Source: Mariniphaga sp963747515 (GTDB taxonomy: Bacteria; Bacteroidota; Bacteroidia; Bacteroidales; Prolixibacteraceae). Taken from it: DNA of 64,000 nucleotides. Below are positions 43,149 to 52,451 of this stretch, one piece after another (the stretch's first letter is position 1; the number at the start of each line of letters is the position of its first letter). A program made the translations under genes and the position numbers. The notes under the pieces were generated by a model that was not told the origin of the DNA, ran no database searches, and worked only from the letters and a program-made list of their open reading frames with translations. The stretch covers positions 248,001 through 312,000 of the forward strand of contig CAVVFN010000001.1 in the NCBI GenBank assembly GCA_963747515.1. The letters run 5' to 3'.

Positions 43149-44300
43149 ATGACTAAAAGAGATTACTACGAAGTATTAGGTGTGAGTAAAACAGCATCGG
43201 CCGATGAAATTAAAAAGGCTTATCGAAAAAAAGCTTTGCAGTTTCACCCCGATAAAAATCCGGGAAATAAGGAAGCAGAAGATAAATTTAAAGAGGCAGC
43301 TGAAGCTTACGAAGTGCTTCGTGATCCAAATAAAAAACAGCGTTACGATCAGTTTGGGCATGCCGGAGTAGGTGGAGCTGCAGGTGGTGGCAACTTCAGC
43401 GGCTTTTCCGATATTGAGGATATCTTCTCTGCATTTGGCGATATCTTTGGTGGCCATTTTGGTGGCTTTGGCGGATTTGCTGGCAACCGGGGTGGCGGTG
43501 GACGTAGGGTAAACCGCGGCTCCGATTTAAGGGTTAAGGTTAAACTCAACCTTAGCGAAGTTGCAAACGGCGTAGAGAAAAAGCTTAAAGTGAAGAAGTA
43601 TGTTGAATGTCAGCATTGCAATAGTACAGGGGCAAAAGATGCTTCGGCATTTACAACATGTTCAACCTGTCGTGGCTCGGGTCGTGTTACCCGCGTAACC
43701 AATACGCTGCTCGGGCAAATGCAAACCACTTCTGCATGTCCTTCCTGCCAGGGCGAAGGTAAAATAATAAGCGAAAAATGCCATCATTGTGCAGGTGAGG
43801 GAGTCATTCGCGATGAAGAGGTAATAACCGTAAAAATTCCTGCCGGAGTGGGAGAGGGAATGCAAATGAACATTACGGGTAAAGGAAATGCTGCGCGAAG
43901 AGGAGGTATAAGCGGAGATTTACTGGTAGTTATTACTGAAGAAGAACATCCGGAACTTGTTCGCGATGGAAATAATTTAATATACAACCTTTTCCTTTCA
44001 TTCCCTGAAATTACACTGGGTACTACTGCCGAAATTCCTACAGTAGAAAGTAAGGTGAAGGTGAAAATTGAACAAGGCACCCAGCCTGAAAAAATATTGC
44101 GGCTTCGGGGCAAAGGGCTTCCTGATGTTAACGGATACGGAACCGGTGATTTATTGGTCAGGATACACGTATGGATTCCCAAAAAATTGAATGTTGATGA
44201 AAAGAAAACACTGGAGAAACTTCTGGAATCTCCCTCATTTCAGGATGGACCTTCTTCTTCCGAGAAAAGTTTTTTCGAGAAAATGAAAGATATATTTTAA
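43149..44300 (+). CDS. dnaJ: Chaperone DnaJ
   Basis: A 383-residue type I DnaJ. J domain at residues 1-70 with the HPD tripeptide (QFHPDKNPG), Gly/Phe-rich linker at 75-120, zinc-binding domain with four CxxCxGxG-type repeats (CQHCNSTG, CSTCRGSG, CPSCQGEG, CHHCAGEG), and substrate-binding C-terminal domains. It stimulates DnaK ATPase and delivers unfolded proteins. It forms an operon with grpE and is followed by a strong terminator. Confidence 0.97.
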   Translation: MTKRDYYEVLGVSKTASADEIKKAYRKKALQFHPDKNPGNKEAEDKFKEAAEAYEVLRDPNKKQRYDQFGHAGVGGAAGGGNFSGFSDIEDIFSAFGDIFGGHFGGFGGFAGNRGGGGRRVNRGSDLRVKVKLNLSEVANGVEKKLKVKKYVECQHCNSTGAKDASAFTTCSTCRGSGRVTRVTNTLLGQMQTTSACPSCQGEGKIISEKCHHCAGEGVIRDEEVITVKIPAGVGEGMQMNITGKGNAARRGGISGDLLVVITEEEHPELVRDGNNLIYNLFLSFPEITLGTTAEIPTVESKVKVKIEQGTQPEKILRLRGKGLPDVNGYGTGDLLVRIHVWIPKKLNVDEKKTLEKLLESPSFQDGPSSSEKSFFEKMKDIF

Positions 44301-44337
44301 TATTGGATAGCGTCGTTTAAATGGCATATATCAACAT

Positions 44338-44371
44338 ACCGCTTTAGTACATATACTGAGGCGGTTTTTTT
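44338..44371 (+). terminator. Intrinsic terminator after dnaJ
   Basis: Stem ACCGC / GCGGT with further AGTA / TACT pairing inside, followed by a run of seven T. It is 38 bases after the dnaJ stop. Confidence 0.75.
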
Positions 44372-44582
44372 ATGCGATTTGTTTTTGCTTCCTGTTAATG
44401 TATTTCATTTGCTGTTTACAGTCCTTAGAACCGGTTTCAAAATCCATTTCCGCAATACTTCATATCCCAATGCGAATGGGCCATATGTAAAACTTAGTTT
44501 TGAAATCAGGCCTAAAGGTCAATGTTATTCAGGTAGAAGAATATCGAATTGAGGAAAAGATGAAGCAACCCGCTGATTTTTC

Positions 44583-45005
44583 TTAACCTTCTTTCAAAAT
44601 AATCCCTGCAAGATGGAATTTTTCCTCCAGGATTTCAGGTGAAACCGGTCTTCCATTGCGTGTTAAAACAGTAGTGATACGTGCACTAACCATTAATTTT
44701 TCATCGGATTTCCGGATTACCTCCTGATTGAAAATTACCCGCAGGTATCCTTGTCGGGCCATTTTTAATCTGACAAAGAAAGTGTCTCCGGGACGTAAAG
44801 GAAATTTGTAGTTGAGTTCGGCACGAATGACAACTGCATCAATACCCTCACGATGCATCCGGGCAAAACTGAGGCCAACTTCATCCAGAAATTTATGCCT
44901 GCAATGCTCCAGGTAATTCTGGTATACCGAATTGTTTACGATACCCTGAAGGTCGCACTCATGATCCCGTACCTCAAGTTCAATTTGAAAATCAAAGTCT
45001 TTCAT
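44583..45005 (-). CDS. Acyl-CoA thioesterase, 4HBT family
   Basis: A 140-residue hot-dog-fold thioesterase related to YbgC/FadM. The active-site segment VRDHECDLQGIVNNSVYQNYLEH contains the catalytic Asp and is followed by the conserved FLDEVGL. It hydrolyses acyl-CoA esters; substrate chain length cannot be read from the sequence. It lies 96 bases downstream of the CoA-binding protein gene on the same strand. Confidence 0.9.
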   Translation of the reverse strand: MKDFDFQIELEVRDHECDLQGIVNNSVYQNYLEHCRHKFLDEVGLSFARMHREGIDAVVIRAELNYKFPLRPGDTFFVRLKMARQGYLRVIFNQEVIRKSDEKLMVSARITTVLTRNGRPVSPEILEEKFHLAGIILKEG

Positions 45006-45101
45006 TTATGATCAATTCAATATGGCATCAGAATATAAGTTCCGGTAAAAAAAGGAAATATTTGGCAATTCTTTTTATGCTGACAGGCTGCAAAAAAAGA
45101 G

Positions 45102-45584
45102 TTATGCTGATTTGGGATAGCGTCCAATCAGCTTTATCAAAAACCGGTGGAACCTGTGAGGACCGGCTACAGGGTCGGCAAACATCAGGATGCATTTTTT
45201 TGTAATCAATGGAATACCTGCATTCCGAACCGAATTAACGGCATCGGGAGTATCCGACATTTGTTGAATCCAAATCATTTCCATACCTTTTTTTATTGCT
45301 TCTTCTGTTACCTTCGAGGTTTCTTCCTTCGGAGTAACAATTAACAGGTGCTTAACCCCCTCGGGGAGCTGAGTTACTGAGCTGTAGCATTTTTGCCCTT
45401 GTATCTCTGTAGCATTAGGATTAACGGGATAAACATCAAATCCTTTTTCTTTTAACTCTTTCAGAACCGAACCTCCAAATTTCTTTGGATTGCGTGAAGC
45501 TCCTGCAATGGCCAGTTTTTTTGGCTTAAGGAACCTCTGAATGTCGTTAAGGTAAACGAAAGTTTTTATAGTAGCAGTATTCAT
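45102..45584 (-). CDS. CoA-binding domain protein (YccU-like)
   Basis: A 160-residue protein with a Rossmann-type CoA-binding domain similar to that of succinyl-CoA synthetase alpha. Visible features: LAIAGASRNPKKFGGSV, VYPVNPNATEIQGQKCY and MIWIQQMSDT. No catalytic domain is attached. It sits in a minus-strand run of metabolic and replication genes (dnaN, exonuclease, FAH protein, this gene, thioesterase). Confidence 0.87.
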   Translation of the reverse strand: MNTATIKTFVYLNDIQRFLKPKKLAIAGASRNPKKFGGSVLKELKEKGFDVYPVNPNATEIQGQKCYSSVTQLPEGVKHLLIVTPKEETSKVTEEAIKKGMEMIWIQQMSDTPDAVNSVRNAGIPLITKKCILMFADPVAGPHRFHRFLIKLIGRYPKSA

Positions 45585-45703
45585 AGTGGATGATATTTTG
45601 ATGTTGTGCGATTAATTCAAATGTACTGCAGGTACAAATTTAAGTTATTGAGATGAATTCTTTTCAAAAAACAAACATTATAAAAAACAGAACAGGAAAA
45701 TTG

Positions 45704-46318
45704 TTATTTTACAACGAAATCAAATACTTTTTTTCCCTCCAGGAATCCTTCCAGCAGGTCACCAGTATTTACAGGACCAACACCTGCAGGCGTACCGGTA
45801 TAAATCAAATCCCCGATTTTTATGGTGATGTATTTGGTTATTTGAGCTATTATTTCATCGAAATCAAAAATCATCAATCCCGAATTTCCGGTCTGAACCG
45901 TTTTCCCGTTAACATCAAGTTTGAACTTTATGGATTTCAAATCAGGAAATTCTGATTTGGAGAAAAAATGATTTCCAATAACCGCTGCCTGGTCGAATGC
46001 TTTGGCTTTTTCCCAGGGAAGGCCTTTTTTCTTCAACTCATTTTGAACATCGCGTGCAGTAAAATCTATTCCAAGTCCAATTTCATCATAATACCTGTGG
46101 GCAAAATGCTTTTCAACATTTTTTCCCAGGCGGTTGATACGTAAAACCAGTTCAATCTCATGGTGTACCTCATTCGTCCATTCGGGAATATAAAACGCTT
46201 CATTATTGCGTAACAGTGCTGAATCAGGTTTCATGAAAAACACAGGTTCTTCCGGTACTTCGTTATTTAATTCCTGTGCATGAGCAACGTAATTTCTGCC
46301 GATACAGATTATTTTCAT
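45704..46318 (-). CDS. Fumarylacetoacetate hydrolase family protein
   Basis: A 204-residue single-domain FAH protein. The metal-binding and catalytic segments include IGRNYVAHAQEL, FMKPDSALL, HHEIELVLRI and LIYTGTPAGVGPV. Family members cleave C-C bonds of beta-diketo acids or decarboxylate oxaloacetate; the exact substrate is not predictable. It is 44 bases downstream of the DnaQ-like gene and probably co-transcribed. Confidence 0.9.
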   Translation of the reverse strand: MKIICIGRNYVAHAQELNNEVPEEPVFFMKPDSALLRNNEAFYIPEWTNEVHHEIELVLRINRLGKNVEKHFAHRYYDEIGLGIDFTARDVQNELKKKGLPWEKAKAFDQAAVIGNHFFSKSEFPDLKSIKFKLDVNGKTVQTGNSGLMIFDFDEIIAQITKYITIKIGDLIYTGTPAGVGPVNTGDLLEGFLEGKKVFDFVVK

Positions 46319-46361
46319 GGAAAGCTATTATCTAATTTGTGTTTAATTTTTGCAGCATTCC

Positions 46362-47168
46362 CTATTTCTCCATCATTCTCAGTTTGATTTGTGTTAAAAC
46401 TCTTTTCGTGTAGAGTGGAAAATCGCCATTCATAATCCAGCCAAAATAGCCCGGTTGTTCCTGAAGAACCTTTTCAACAGGCAGGCCTTTATTTTTCCCA
46501 AAGTTAAACACTTCTATTCCTTTTTCATTGTAAACAATCCTTCCTGCGAAATCAGCATTTCTGTCGTAGGCAGAGAATTCACTGAGTTTCTCCACATCGT
46601 TCACAACAGGAATGCAGGTCTTGCCTTTATTGTCTGTATATTCCACTCCCTGGTAAGTTTCGAGTTGTGCCTGCAGTACTTCATATGTGGCACGGGTATC
46701 TGCCAGCGCGCTATGGGCATCAATCAAGGGTTTTTTACAGTAAAAAAGATATGCTGCAGCCAGTGTGCGTTTTTCCATCTTGTGAAAAATGGCCTGAACA
46801 TCAATAAACTTTCTCTTTTTCAGATCGATATCTACGTCGGCACGGAGAAACTCCTCCGCCAGCAGGGGAATGTCGAAACGGTTGGAATTAAAACCTCCTA
46901 AGTCGCACCCTTCAATAAACTTTGCCAATTTTTTGGCTACTGTTTTGAAAGTAGGTTCAGAGGCAACATCATTGTTAGTAATACCATGAATACGTGTTGC
47001 TTCTTCTGAAATTGGTATTTCAGGATTGATGCGCTGAAGTAACTCTTCTTTCCTGCCATCGAGATGAATTTTTAGAAAGGCAACTTCAACAATCCGATCC
47101 TTCACGATATCTATCCCAGTTGTTTCCAGATCGAGAAATACTGCGGGATTTTTTAATTTTAATAACAT
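46362..47168 (-). CDS. DnaQ-like 3'-5' exonuclease
   Basis: A 268-residue DEDDh exonuclease. Exo I is VFLDLETTGID (Asp and Glu), Exo II is LGGFNSNRFDIPLL (Asp), and Exo III is DAHSALADTRAT (His and Asp), all intact. A C-terminal extension of 80 residues has the pattern of a small beta domain (GIEVFNFGKNKGLPVEKV). It may act as a proofreading subunit or in repair; the position directly downstream of dnaN fits the former. Confidence 0.9.
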   Translation of the reverse strand: MLLKLKNPAVFLDLETTGIDIVKDRIVEVAFLKIHLDGRKEELLQRINPEIPISEEATRIHGITNNDVASEPTFKTVAKKLAKFIEGCDLGGFNSNRFDIPLLAEEFLRADVDIDLKKRKFIDVQAIFHKMEKRTLAAAYLFYCKKPLIDAHSALADTRATYEVLQAQLETYQGVEYTDNKGKTCIPVVNDVEKLSEFSAYDRNADFAGRIVYNEKGIEVFNFGKNKGLPVEKVLQEQPGYFGWIMNGDFPLYTKRVLTQIKLRMMEK

Positions 47169-47264
47169 GAACTTCGTATTTTCAGAGGTCTCAGAAAGAA
47201 TCCTCCAGCCTCCCTCTTTATATTATCGGAGACTCTATTAATATTTTTACCTCAGTTTTAGAAA

Positions 47265-48395
47265 TTAGGCATTAATCATCATTGGCATCAAAAGCATAAG
47301 CACATCTTCCGCTTCTTCTTCAGTTTCGGCAGGCAAAAGCAGCCCGGCTCTTGATGGATCGCTCATTTCCATACGAACATCCCCGGCTGAAATATTGGCA
47401 AGGATTTCAAGCAGAAAGGTTGATTTAAAGCCGATTTCTATTTCTTCGCCTTCATATTCACAACCAAGACGTTCAACCGCCGATATTGAAAAATCGATGT
47501 CCTGGGCAGAAACCACCAGCTGATTGTCATTGATATTTAATTTAACAAGGTTGCTTGCCTGGTTTGAAAATACAGATACTCTCTTAACCGTATTGTAGAA
47601 TGCCAGCCGATCGATGGTCATCTTGTTGGGATTGGCAGTAGGGATAACTGAATTGTAACTGGGATAATTACCCTCTACCAGCCGGCAGATTAACCGGTAT
47701 TTGGTTAAGGTAAAGATGGCATTTTTATCATCAAATTCCAGCTTAACCGCATATTCTTCTTTTGGCAAAAGGTTTCTCAACAAGCTGGCTGGCTTTTTGG
47801 GCAGAATGAATGATGAATCAAACTCTGCTGAAGCATCCGATCGGCGGTACCGCACTAACTTATGGGCATCAGAAGCAACAAACCCAATGTTCTCAGCTGA
47901 AAGTTCAATAAAGATCCCATTCATAACCGGCCGCAATTCATCGTCAGCGGTGGCAAAAAGGGTTTTTTCAACTCCTTTAAGTAGTATTCTCGATGCAAGG
48001 GTAATTGTTGTTGCTGCTTCTTCATTGATACCAGGCAATTCCGGAAAATCTTCACCACTTTGGCCAACAATAGTATATTTTCCATTTTCAGAAAAGATTT
48101 CGATGCCATAGGTTTCAGTGTTCACTTGAAAAGTAAGGGGTTGTTCGGGGAATTCTTTAAGGGTATCGATGAGTAACCTTGCCGGAACAGCAATTAAACC
48201 TTCTCCTTCTATATTCTCCAGTTTCATTTGGGTAATCAACGTCGACTCGAGGTCGGATGCCGTAACAATCAAATCTGTTTCAGTTAATTGAAACAGGAAA
48301 TTGTCAAGAATGGGCATAGTGCTTTTACTGCTGATAACTTTACTGACAGATGACAGATGGCCTAGTAAGTCGGTACTTGAAACAACAAATTTCAT
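47265..48395 (-). CDS. dnaN: DNA polymerase III sliding clamp (beta subunit)
   Basis: A 376-residue beta clamp of normal length, made of three similar domains. Typical segments include the start (MKFVVSSTDLLGHLSSVSKV), LESTLITQMKL, FIELSAENIGFVASDAHKLV in the second domain and the C-terminal MLLMPMMINA, which resembles the MPMRL ending. It encircles DNA and tethers DNA polymerase III. It heads a minus-strand group with the DnaQ-like exonuclease 96 bases downstream. Confidence 0.97.
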   Translation of the reverse strand: MKFVVSSTDLLGHLSSVSKVISSKSTMPILDNFLFQLTETDLIVTASDLESTLITQMKLENIEGEGLIAVPARLLIDTLKEFPEQPLTFQVNTETYGIEIFSENGKYTIVGQSGEDFPELPGINEEAATTITLASRILLKGVEKTLFATADDELRPVMNGIFIELSAENIGFVASDAHKLVRYRRSDASAEFDSSFILPKKPASLLRNLLPKEEYAVKLEFDDKNAIFTLTKYRLICRLVEGNYPSYNSVIPTANPNKMTIDRLAFYNTVKRVSVFSNQASNLVKLNINDNQLVVSAQDIDFSISAVERLGCEYEGEEIEIGFKSTFLLEILANISAGDVRMEMSDPSRAGLLLPAETEEEAEDVLMLLMPMMINA

Positions 48396-48551
48396 AAGTA
48401 TGTATTTAATTTAATTTTTTCTAAATTTCCCTTGTTCCTGGATGGTGGCTGAATCAATTATGCAGCAACCCACATTACAGGAAAATCAGATAACGAATAT
48501 ACAAACTTTAATCTTTTTCACGATGTTGAAAACTTTGATTTTTTCAGGCAT

Positions 48552-50966
48552 TTATGAACGGGCAAAATGTTGGCGACGGATTAGCCTGTAAAATACTCCC
48601 CATAATCCTATCAAAATTAAGGGTGTCAGAACATTAAGCCATTGCCAGAAGGGTTTTTCTTCCCGCAGGCGCACCTTGTCGAGAAGCCTGAGTTGCTGAG
48701 TTCGGGTACGAAGCTGCATGATACCCCGGTCATCATTCAGGTAAAGTACTGTATTTAACAGAAATTCCTTATTTCCAAAAATCTGTCCTGAAACACGATC
48801 AAATCCCAGCTCCAGTACCCGGGGAGGATTGGTGGAATAATCAACCTGGTTAACAATTATTCCACCGTCGGCGAATACTGCCATTTTGGTTAAAGGACTT
48901 TTCGGCAATATTGCAGAGTTTGGAACATTAAGAGATTCAACCATTCTGTTTTTAAAAACAGATGTAAATGAACCTTCAAGAAGCACTCCTGCAGGTAAAA
49001 ACGACTCATTGAACAATTCACGGGCGGGTGGATTATCAATGTTTCGCAAGCTTACAGTTGATGGGGTCTGAACAGAACGTGCATAAGGCGAAGTGGTGAG
49101 TATAATTTCTTTATTAATACCAGGTGTGCCTGAGATGGTGTCAATTGAAGATACAAATTCTGATAGTATCCGGTTCAGATTTCTGCTTAGCGGATGGTTA
49201 TCGGACGGAACTAACAGCGGAGAATAATACCACGGATGCAGTGTGAACTGAGGCGGGTTTCCGGGAGGAGCAGTATTCACCCGCAAGCGGGCACAGTCTA
49301 CATCCTGCAGCAGGTCGTAGTTTAACCGGACTCCATAACGAAACAGCTGATCATTCAGATTCAGGTCGCGTGGAAAGGCCATGGTGGTATGTCCTTTCGA
49401 CAGGCTGTCAAGGCTTACCTGAACAGGATCAATCAGCCATATAACCTTTCCGCCCTGCATGATGTATTGATCGATAAGGAATTTATCTTTTTCGGGAAAT
49501 GATAATTTCGGATCGGCCACAATTAAGATATCGGTTTCAGCGGCAGTTGTTTGAAGCGCTTCTGCCTGAATTCTTCTTACTCTAAAATTTTCACTTAAGG
49601 TTGTGGTAAAATCGTAAACCTGAAAACGATCGGCTTCATCATGTCCTTCAAGGAAAGCCACTGTTGACTGTTTTGTACGCATTAATTTTTGGAAGGCATT
49701 AACCAGTTCGAATTCTACAGTTTCTGCTGAATGATTAAAATTGACCTCATGTGAAAAATCAGGATTCGATTTCAGGAAATTCACTGCTTCTTTTTTTTCG
49801 TTATAGGTCACTACAGCACCAGGAAAAATAAGCTTAGTACTTACACCCTGGTCGGTTTGTTGCCTGAAGCTGGTGGGCCTGATTCCCGCTTCAATTAGTT
49901 CTGCAATAAATTTCTCTCTTTTTTCCGTGTTCCCAATGGAGTAAGGATCTGTAACTTTTATTCTTATATTGGCCGGGGCATAGGCATTTAATACTGCAAT
50001 TTTCTCAAAAATTTCCTGTTGAAGTTTCCGAAGGCCAGGTTCGAGTTTTCCAGCAAGAAACACTTCTATTTCCATAGGTTTAGCCAGTTCCGAGGCAATT
50101 TCAGCACTTACCTGTGACAGGGAATATCGTTTATCGGAAGTGAGATCAATACGATATAAAAAGTTTCCGGAAATTATAAAAACGAGGATAATTACAAGGA
50201 AAAGAATTCCCGTATTGATCCTGAACTTTTTTTGTTTGCTTTTCCCCTTTCTTAAAAAGATACGCGTTAGCCAAAGAAAGATAAAAGTCATTCCTCCAAA
50301 ATAGATTGCATCGCGCATATCAATTACTCCCCGGGAAGCAGAAAGATAATGGTTATTAATACTCAGCCATCCAAAAATCTGCTCAAGGAAAAAGGATGTA
50401 CCAGAACTTGCTATAAAATCAAATCCCAGATAAAAGACGAAGGACAGGGCCATTGCCAGTATAAATGATATTATCTGGTTTTCGGTGAGGGAAGAAGCAA
50501 AAATTCCAATGGAAAGATAAATTGCTGCCAGAAAATATAACCCAAAGAATGAGCCCCATGTAGCTCCGGTATCAATGCTCCCAACCGGATTTCCCAGCAG
50601 ATAGACCGAAAGAAACCAGAGCAGGGAGGGGAGGAGCGAGAATGTTATCAGAACCAGGCCTGCGAGAAATTTAGCCATAATGAGCTTCAGGTCGGACAAG
50701 GGCCGGGTAAGTAAAATTTCAAGTGTCCCGCTTCGCTTTTCTTCTGCAATAAACCGCATGGTTATTGCCGGCACCAGAAACAGGTAAAGCCATGGAGCAA
50801 GGGTAAAAAATCCTTCAAGTGTGGCATATCCATTATCAGGAATATTATAGCTTCCTGGAAATACCCATAGAAAGAGACCTGCAACCAGAAGAAAAACCAG
50901 AAGTGCCAGATAACCTGTAAGCGAACCGAAAAAAACTTTTATCTCTTTTTTAAATAAACTGTACAT
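48552..50966 (-). CDS. GldF-GldG fusion (gliding-motility ABC transporter)
   Basis: An 804-residue protein joining two genes that are separate in Flavobacterium. Residues 1-240 are a GldF-type ABC permease with six hydrophobic segments (MYSLFKKEIKVFFGSLTGYL; RSGTLEILLTRPLSDLKL). From about 250 a further membrane helix leads into a GldG-type extracytoplasmic domain (LTSDKRYSLSQVSAEIASEL, VAFLEGHDEADRFQVYDF, VIWLIDPVQVSLDSL) ending in a C-terminal anchor helix and a basic tail. In flavobacteria GldA, GldF and GldG are required for gliding; the ATPase subunit GldA is not in the window. It follows lpxB on the same strand. Confidence 0.93.
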   Translation of the reverse strand: MYSLFKKEIKVFFGSLTGYLALLVFLLVAGLFLWVFPGSYNIPDNGYATLEGFFTLAPWLYLFLVPAITMRFIAEEKRSGTLEILLTRPLSDLKLIMAKFLAGLVLITFSLLPSLLWFLSVYLLGNPVGSIDTGATWGSFFGLYFLAAIYLSIGIFASSLTENQIISFILAMALSFVFYLGFDFIASSGTSFFLEQIFGWLSINNHYLSASRGVIDMRDAIYFGGMTFIFLWLTRIFLRKGKSKQKKFRINTGILFLVIILVFIISGNFLYRIDLTSDKRYSLSQVSAEIASELAKPMEIEVFLAGKLEPGLRKLQQEIFEKIAVLNAYAPANIRIKVTDPYSIGNTEKREKFIAELIEAGIRPTSFRQQTDQGVSTKLIFPGAVVTYNEKKEAVNFLKSNPDFSHEVNFNHSAETVEFELVNAFQKLMRTKQSTVAFLEGHDEADRFQVYDFTTTLSENFRVRRIQAEALQTTAAETDILIVADPKLSFPEKDKFLIDQYIMQGGKVIWLIDPVQVSLDSLSKGHTTMAFPRDLNLNDQLFRYGVRLNYDLLQDVDCARLRVNTAPPGNPPQFTLHPWYYSPLLVPSDNHPLSRNLNRILSEFVSSIDTISGTPGINKEIILTTSPYARSVQTPSTVSLRNIDNPPARELFNESFLPAGVLLEGSFTSVFKNRMVESLNVPNSAILPKSPLTKMAVFADGGIIVNQVDYSTNPPRVLELGFDRVSGQIFGNKEFLLNTVLYLNDDRGIMQLRTRTQQLRLLDKVRLREEKPFWQWLNVLTPLILIGLWGVFYRLIRRQHFARS

Positions 50967-51013
50967 CGCAGCTTTGGGTATAAAGTATATTTTTTATGCT
51001 TCAAGATTCAGAA

Positions 51014-52147
51014 TTAAGCAACTTTTAGCAGCTCCACCATTTTATCAGCTGCACGGGCTGAACTGCCTTTTTCTCCCATCAATTCTTTTAATTGCTTATA
51101 ATCACTGATTAACTTTTCGCGGTATTCTTTTTCGTAAAACAATCGGTGCAATTCATTTTTTATATTTTTAAAAGACATATCTGTTTGAATGTATTCCTTT
51201 ACTGCTTCTCTGTTGAGGATGAGATTTGGCAATGATACCCATTTAATTTTAAGAAAAAGATACTTCATAAGGATGTGGATTATCCAACCACCCTCTACTT
51301 TATAAACAACTGTTTGCGGAACTTCAAATAATGCTGTTTCCAATGTTGCAGTACCTGATGCAACCAGTGCCGTATGTGCATGGTAAAGTAAATTATAGGT
51401 TTGATTAAAAATTACAGGCAAGGTTAATCCATTCAGGGCTTTTTCATAAACTTTAGGATCAATATACGAAACGCCGGCAACAATAAATTGAAATTCAGGA
51501 TAGCATTCAGCTGCTTTTTTCATGACTGGCAGTGTATTTTCAATTTCCTGTTTTCGGCTGCCTGCAAGCATTACTACAACAGGTCGGTTGTCGAGGTTAT
51601 TTAGTTTTATAAATTCATCTTTAGTAACGGCATTTTGTTTGAAGTTTTCAACCGCATCGAGCAATGGATTTCCAACATAATGAACATCGATTCCATGTTT
51701 TTTGTAAAATTGTGTTTCAAATGGAAGGATAGTAAACATTTCATTCACATTTTCCCTGATTTCCTTCACCCGGAATTCTTTCCATGCCCATACTTTGGGT
51801 GAGATATAATAATAAACTTTGATGTTGTTGCGCCGGGCAAATTTAGCCATGCGCAGATTGAATCCGGGATAGTCTATCAGGATAAGCACATCAGGCTGAA
51901 ATTCCAGCAGATCTTTCTGGCAAAATTTCATGTTTCTTCTGATTGTTTTAAGGTTTCTGGCAACATTTAATACCCCCATGTATGCCATTTCACGGCAATG
52001 TCTGACCAATGATCCGCCTTCAGCCTTCATTAAATCACCTCCAAAATAGCGAAATTGAGCATCAGGATCCTTCTTTTTCAATTCATGCATCAGGTTAGAA
52101 CCATGTAAATCACCGGATGCTTCACCGGCTATCAGGTAATATTTCAT
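51014..52147 (-). CDS. lpxB: Lipid-A-disaccharide synthase
   Basis: A 377-residue GT-B glycosyltransferase that joins UDP-2,3-diacylglucosamine and lipid X in lipid A synthesis. Conserved features: YYLIAGEASGDLHG at the N-terminus, LIDYPGFNLRMAKFAR, YYISPKVWAWKEFR and the C-terminal domain ALVASGTATLETAL. It lies 1 base after the small membrane protein gene in a surE-membrane protein-lpxB unit and shows the cell has a lipid A outer membrane. Confidence 0.96.
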   Translation of the reverse strand: MKYYLIAGEASGDLHGSNLMHELKKKDPDAQFRYFGGDLMKAEGGSLVRHCREMAYMGVLNVARNLKTIRRNMKFCQKDLLEFQPDVLILIDYPGFNLRMAKFARRNNIKVYYYISPKVWAWKEFRVKEIRENVNEMFTILPFETQFYKKHGIDVHYVGNPLLDAVENFKQNAVTKDEFIKLNNLDNRPVVVMLAGSRKQEIENTLPVMKKAAECYPEFQFIVAGVSYIDPKVYEKALNGLTLPVIFNQTYNLLYHAHTALVASGTATLETALFEVPQTVVYKVEGGWIIHILMKYLFLKIKWVSLPNLILNREAVKEYIQTDMSFKNIKNELHRLFYEKEYREKLISDYKQLKELMGEKGSSARAADKMVELLKVA

Positions 52148-52148
52148 T

Positions 52149-52451
52149 TTAAAATGCTCTTGAAATTAAAACTGCCAACCCATAAATAATAGTAGCTCCC
52201 AAAACTCCTCTTGCCGATTGATCGTATTTCATCCGTATGAAACCCATAAACACAAGCAGATTGGCAAATACACAGAGACTTGCCAACTTAACCAATGCCT
52301 GCAGACGCCAAAGATTGTTCACATAATGGGTGAATGAGATTTCTCTTTCTCCAAAAAGATAAACTCCTATAAAAATTAACAGGGGTATTAAAAATCCAAG
52401 CAGAAATCCTATGCCAGGGTTATCAAATGGTTTTCTTTTTCTTCGTGGCAT
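52149..52451 (-). CDS. Small membrane protein between surE and lpxB
   Basis: A 100-residue protein with three hydrophobic segments (about 12-31, 50-72 and 82-97) after a basic N-terminus (MPRRKRKPFDN). I do not recognise a named family. Its start overlaps the surE stop by one base and lpxB begins directly after it, so the three genes are translationally coupled. A role in envelope biogenesis is an inference from this position. Confidence 0.82.
   Translation of the reverse strand: MPRRKRKPFDNPGIGFLLGFLIPLLIFIGVYLFGEREISFTHYVNNLWRLQALVKLASLCVFANLLVFMGFIRMKYDQSARGVLGATIIYGLAVLISRAF

Noticed and set aside
45008..45205. A 65-codon plus-strand frame with a lipobox-like LTGC between the thioesterase and CoA-binding genes
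   Set aside because: Half of it overlaps the CoA-binding gene in antisense, and the lipobox match is not preceded by a proper signal peptide.
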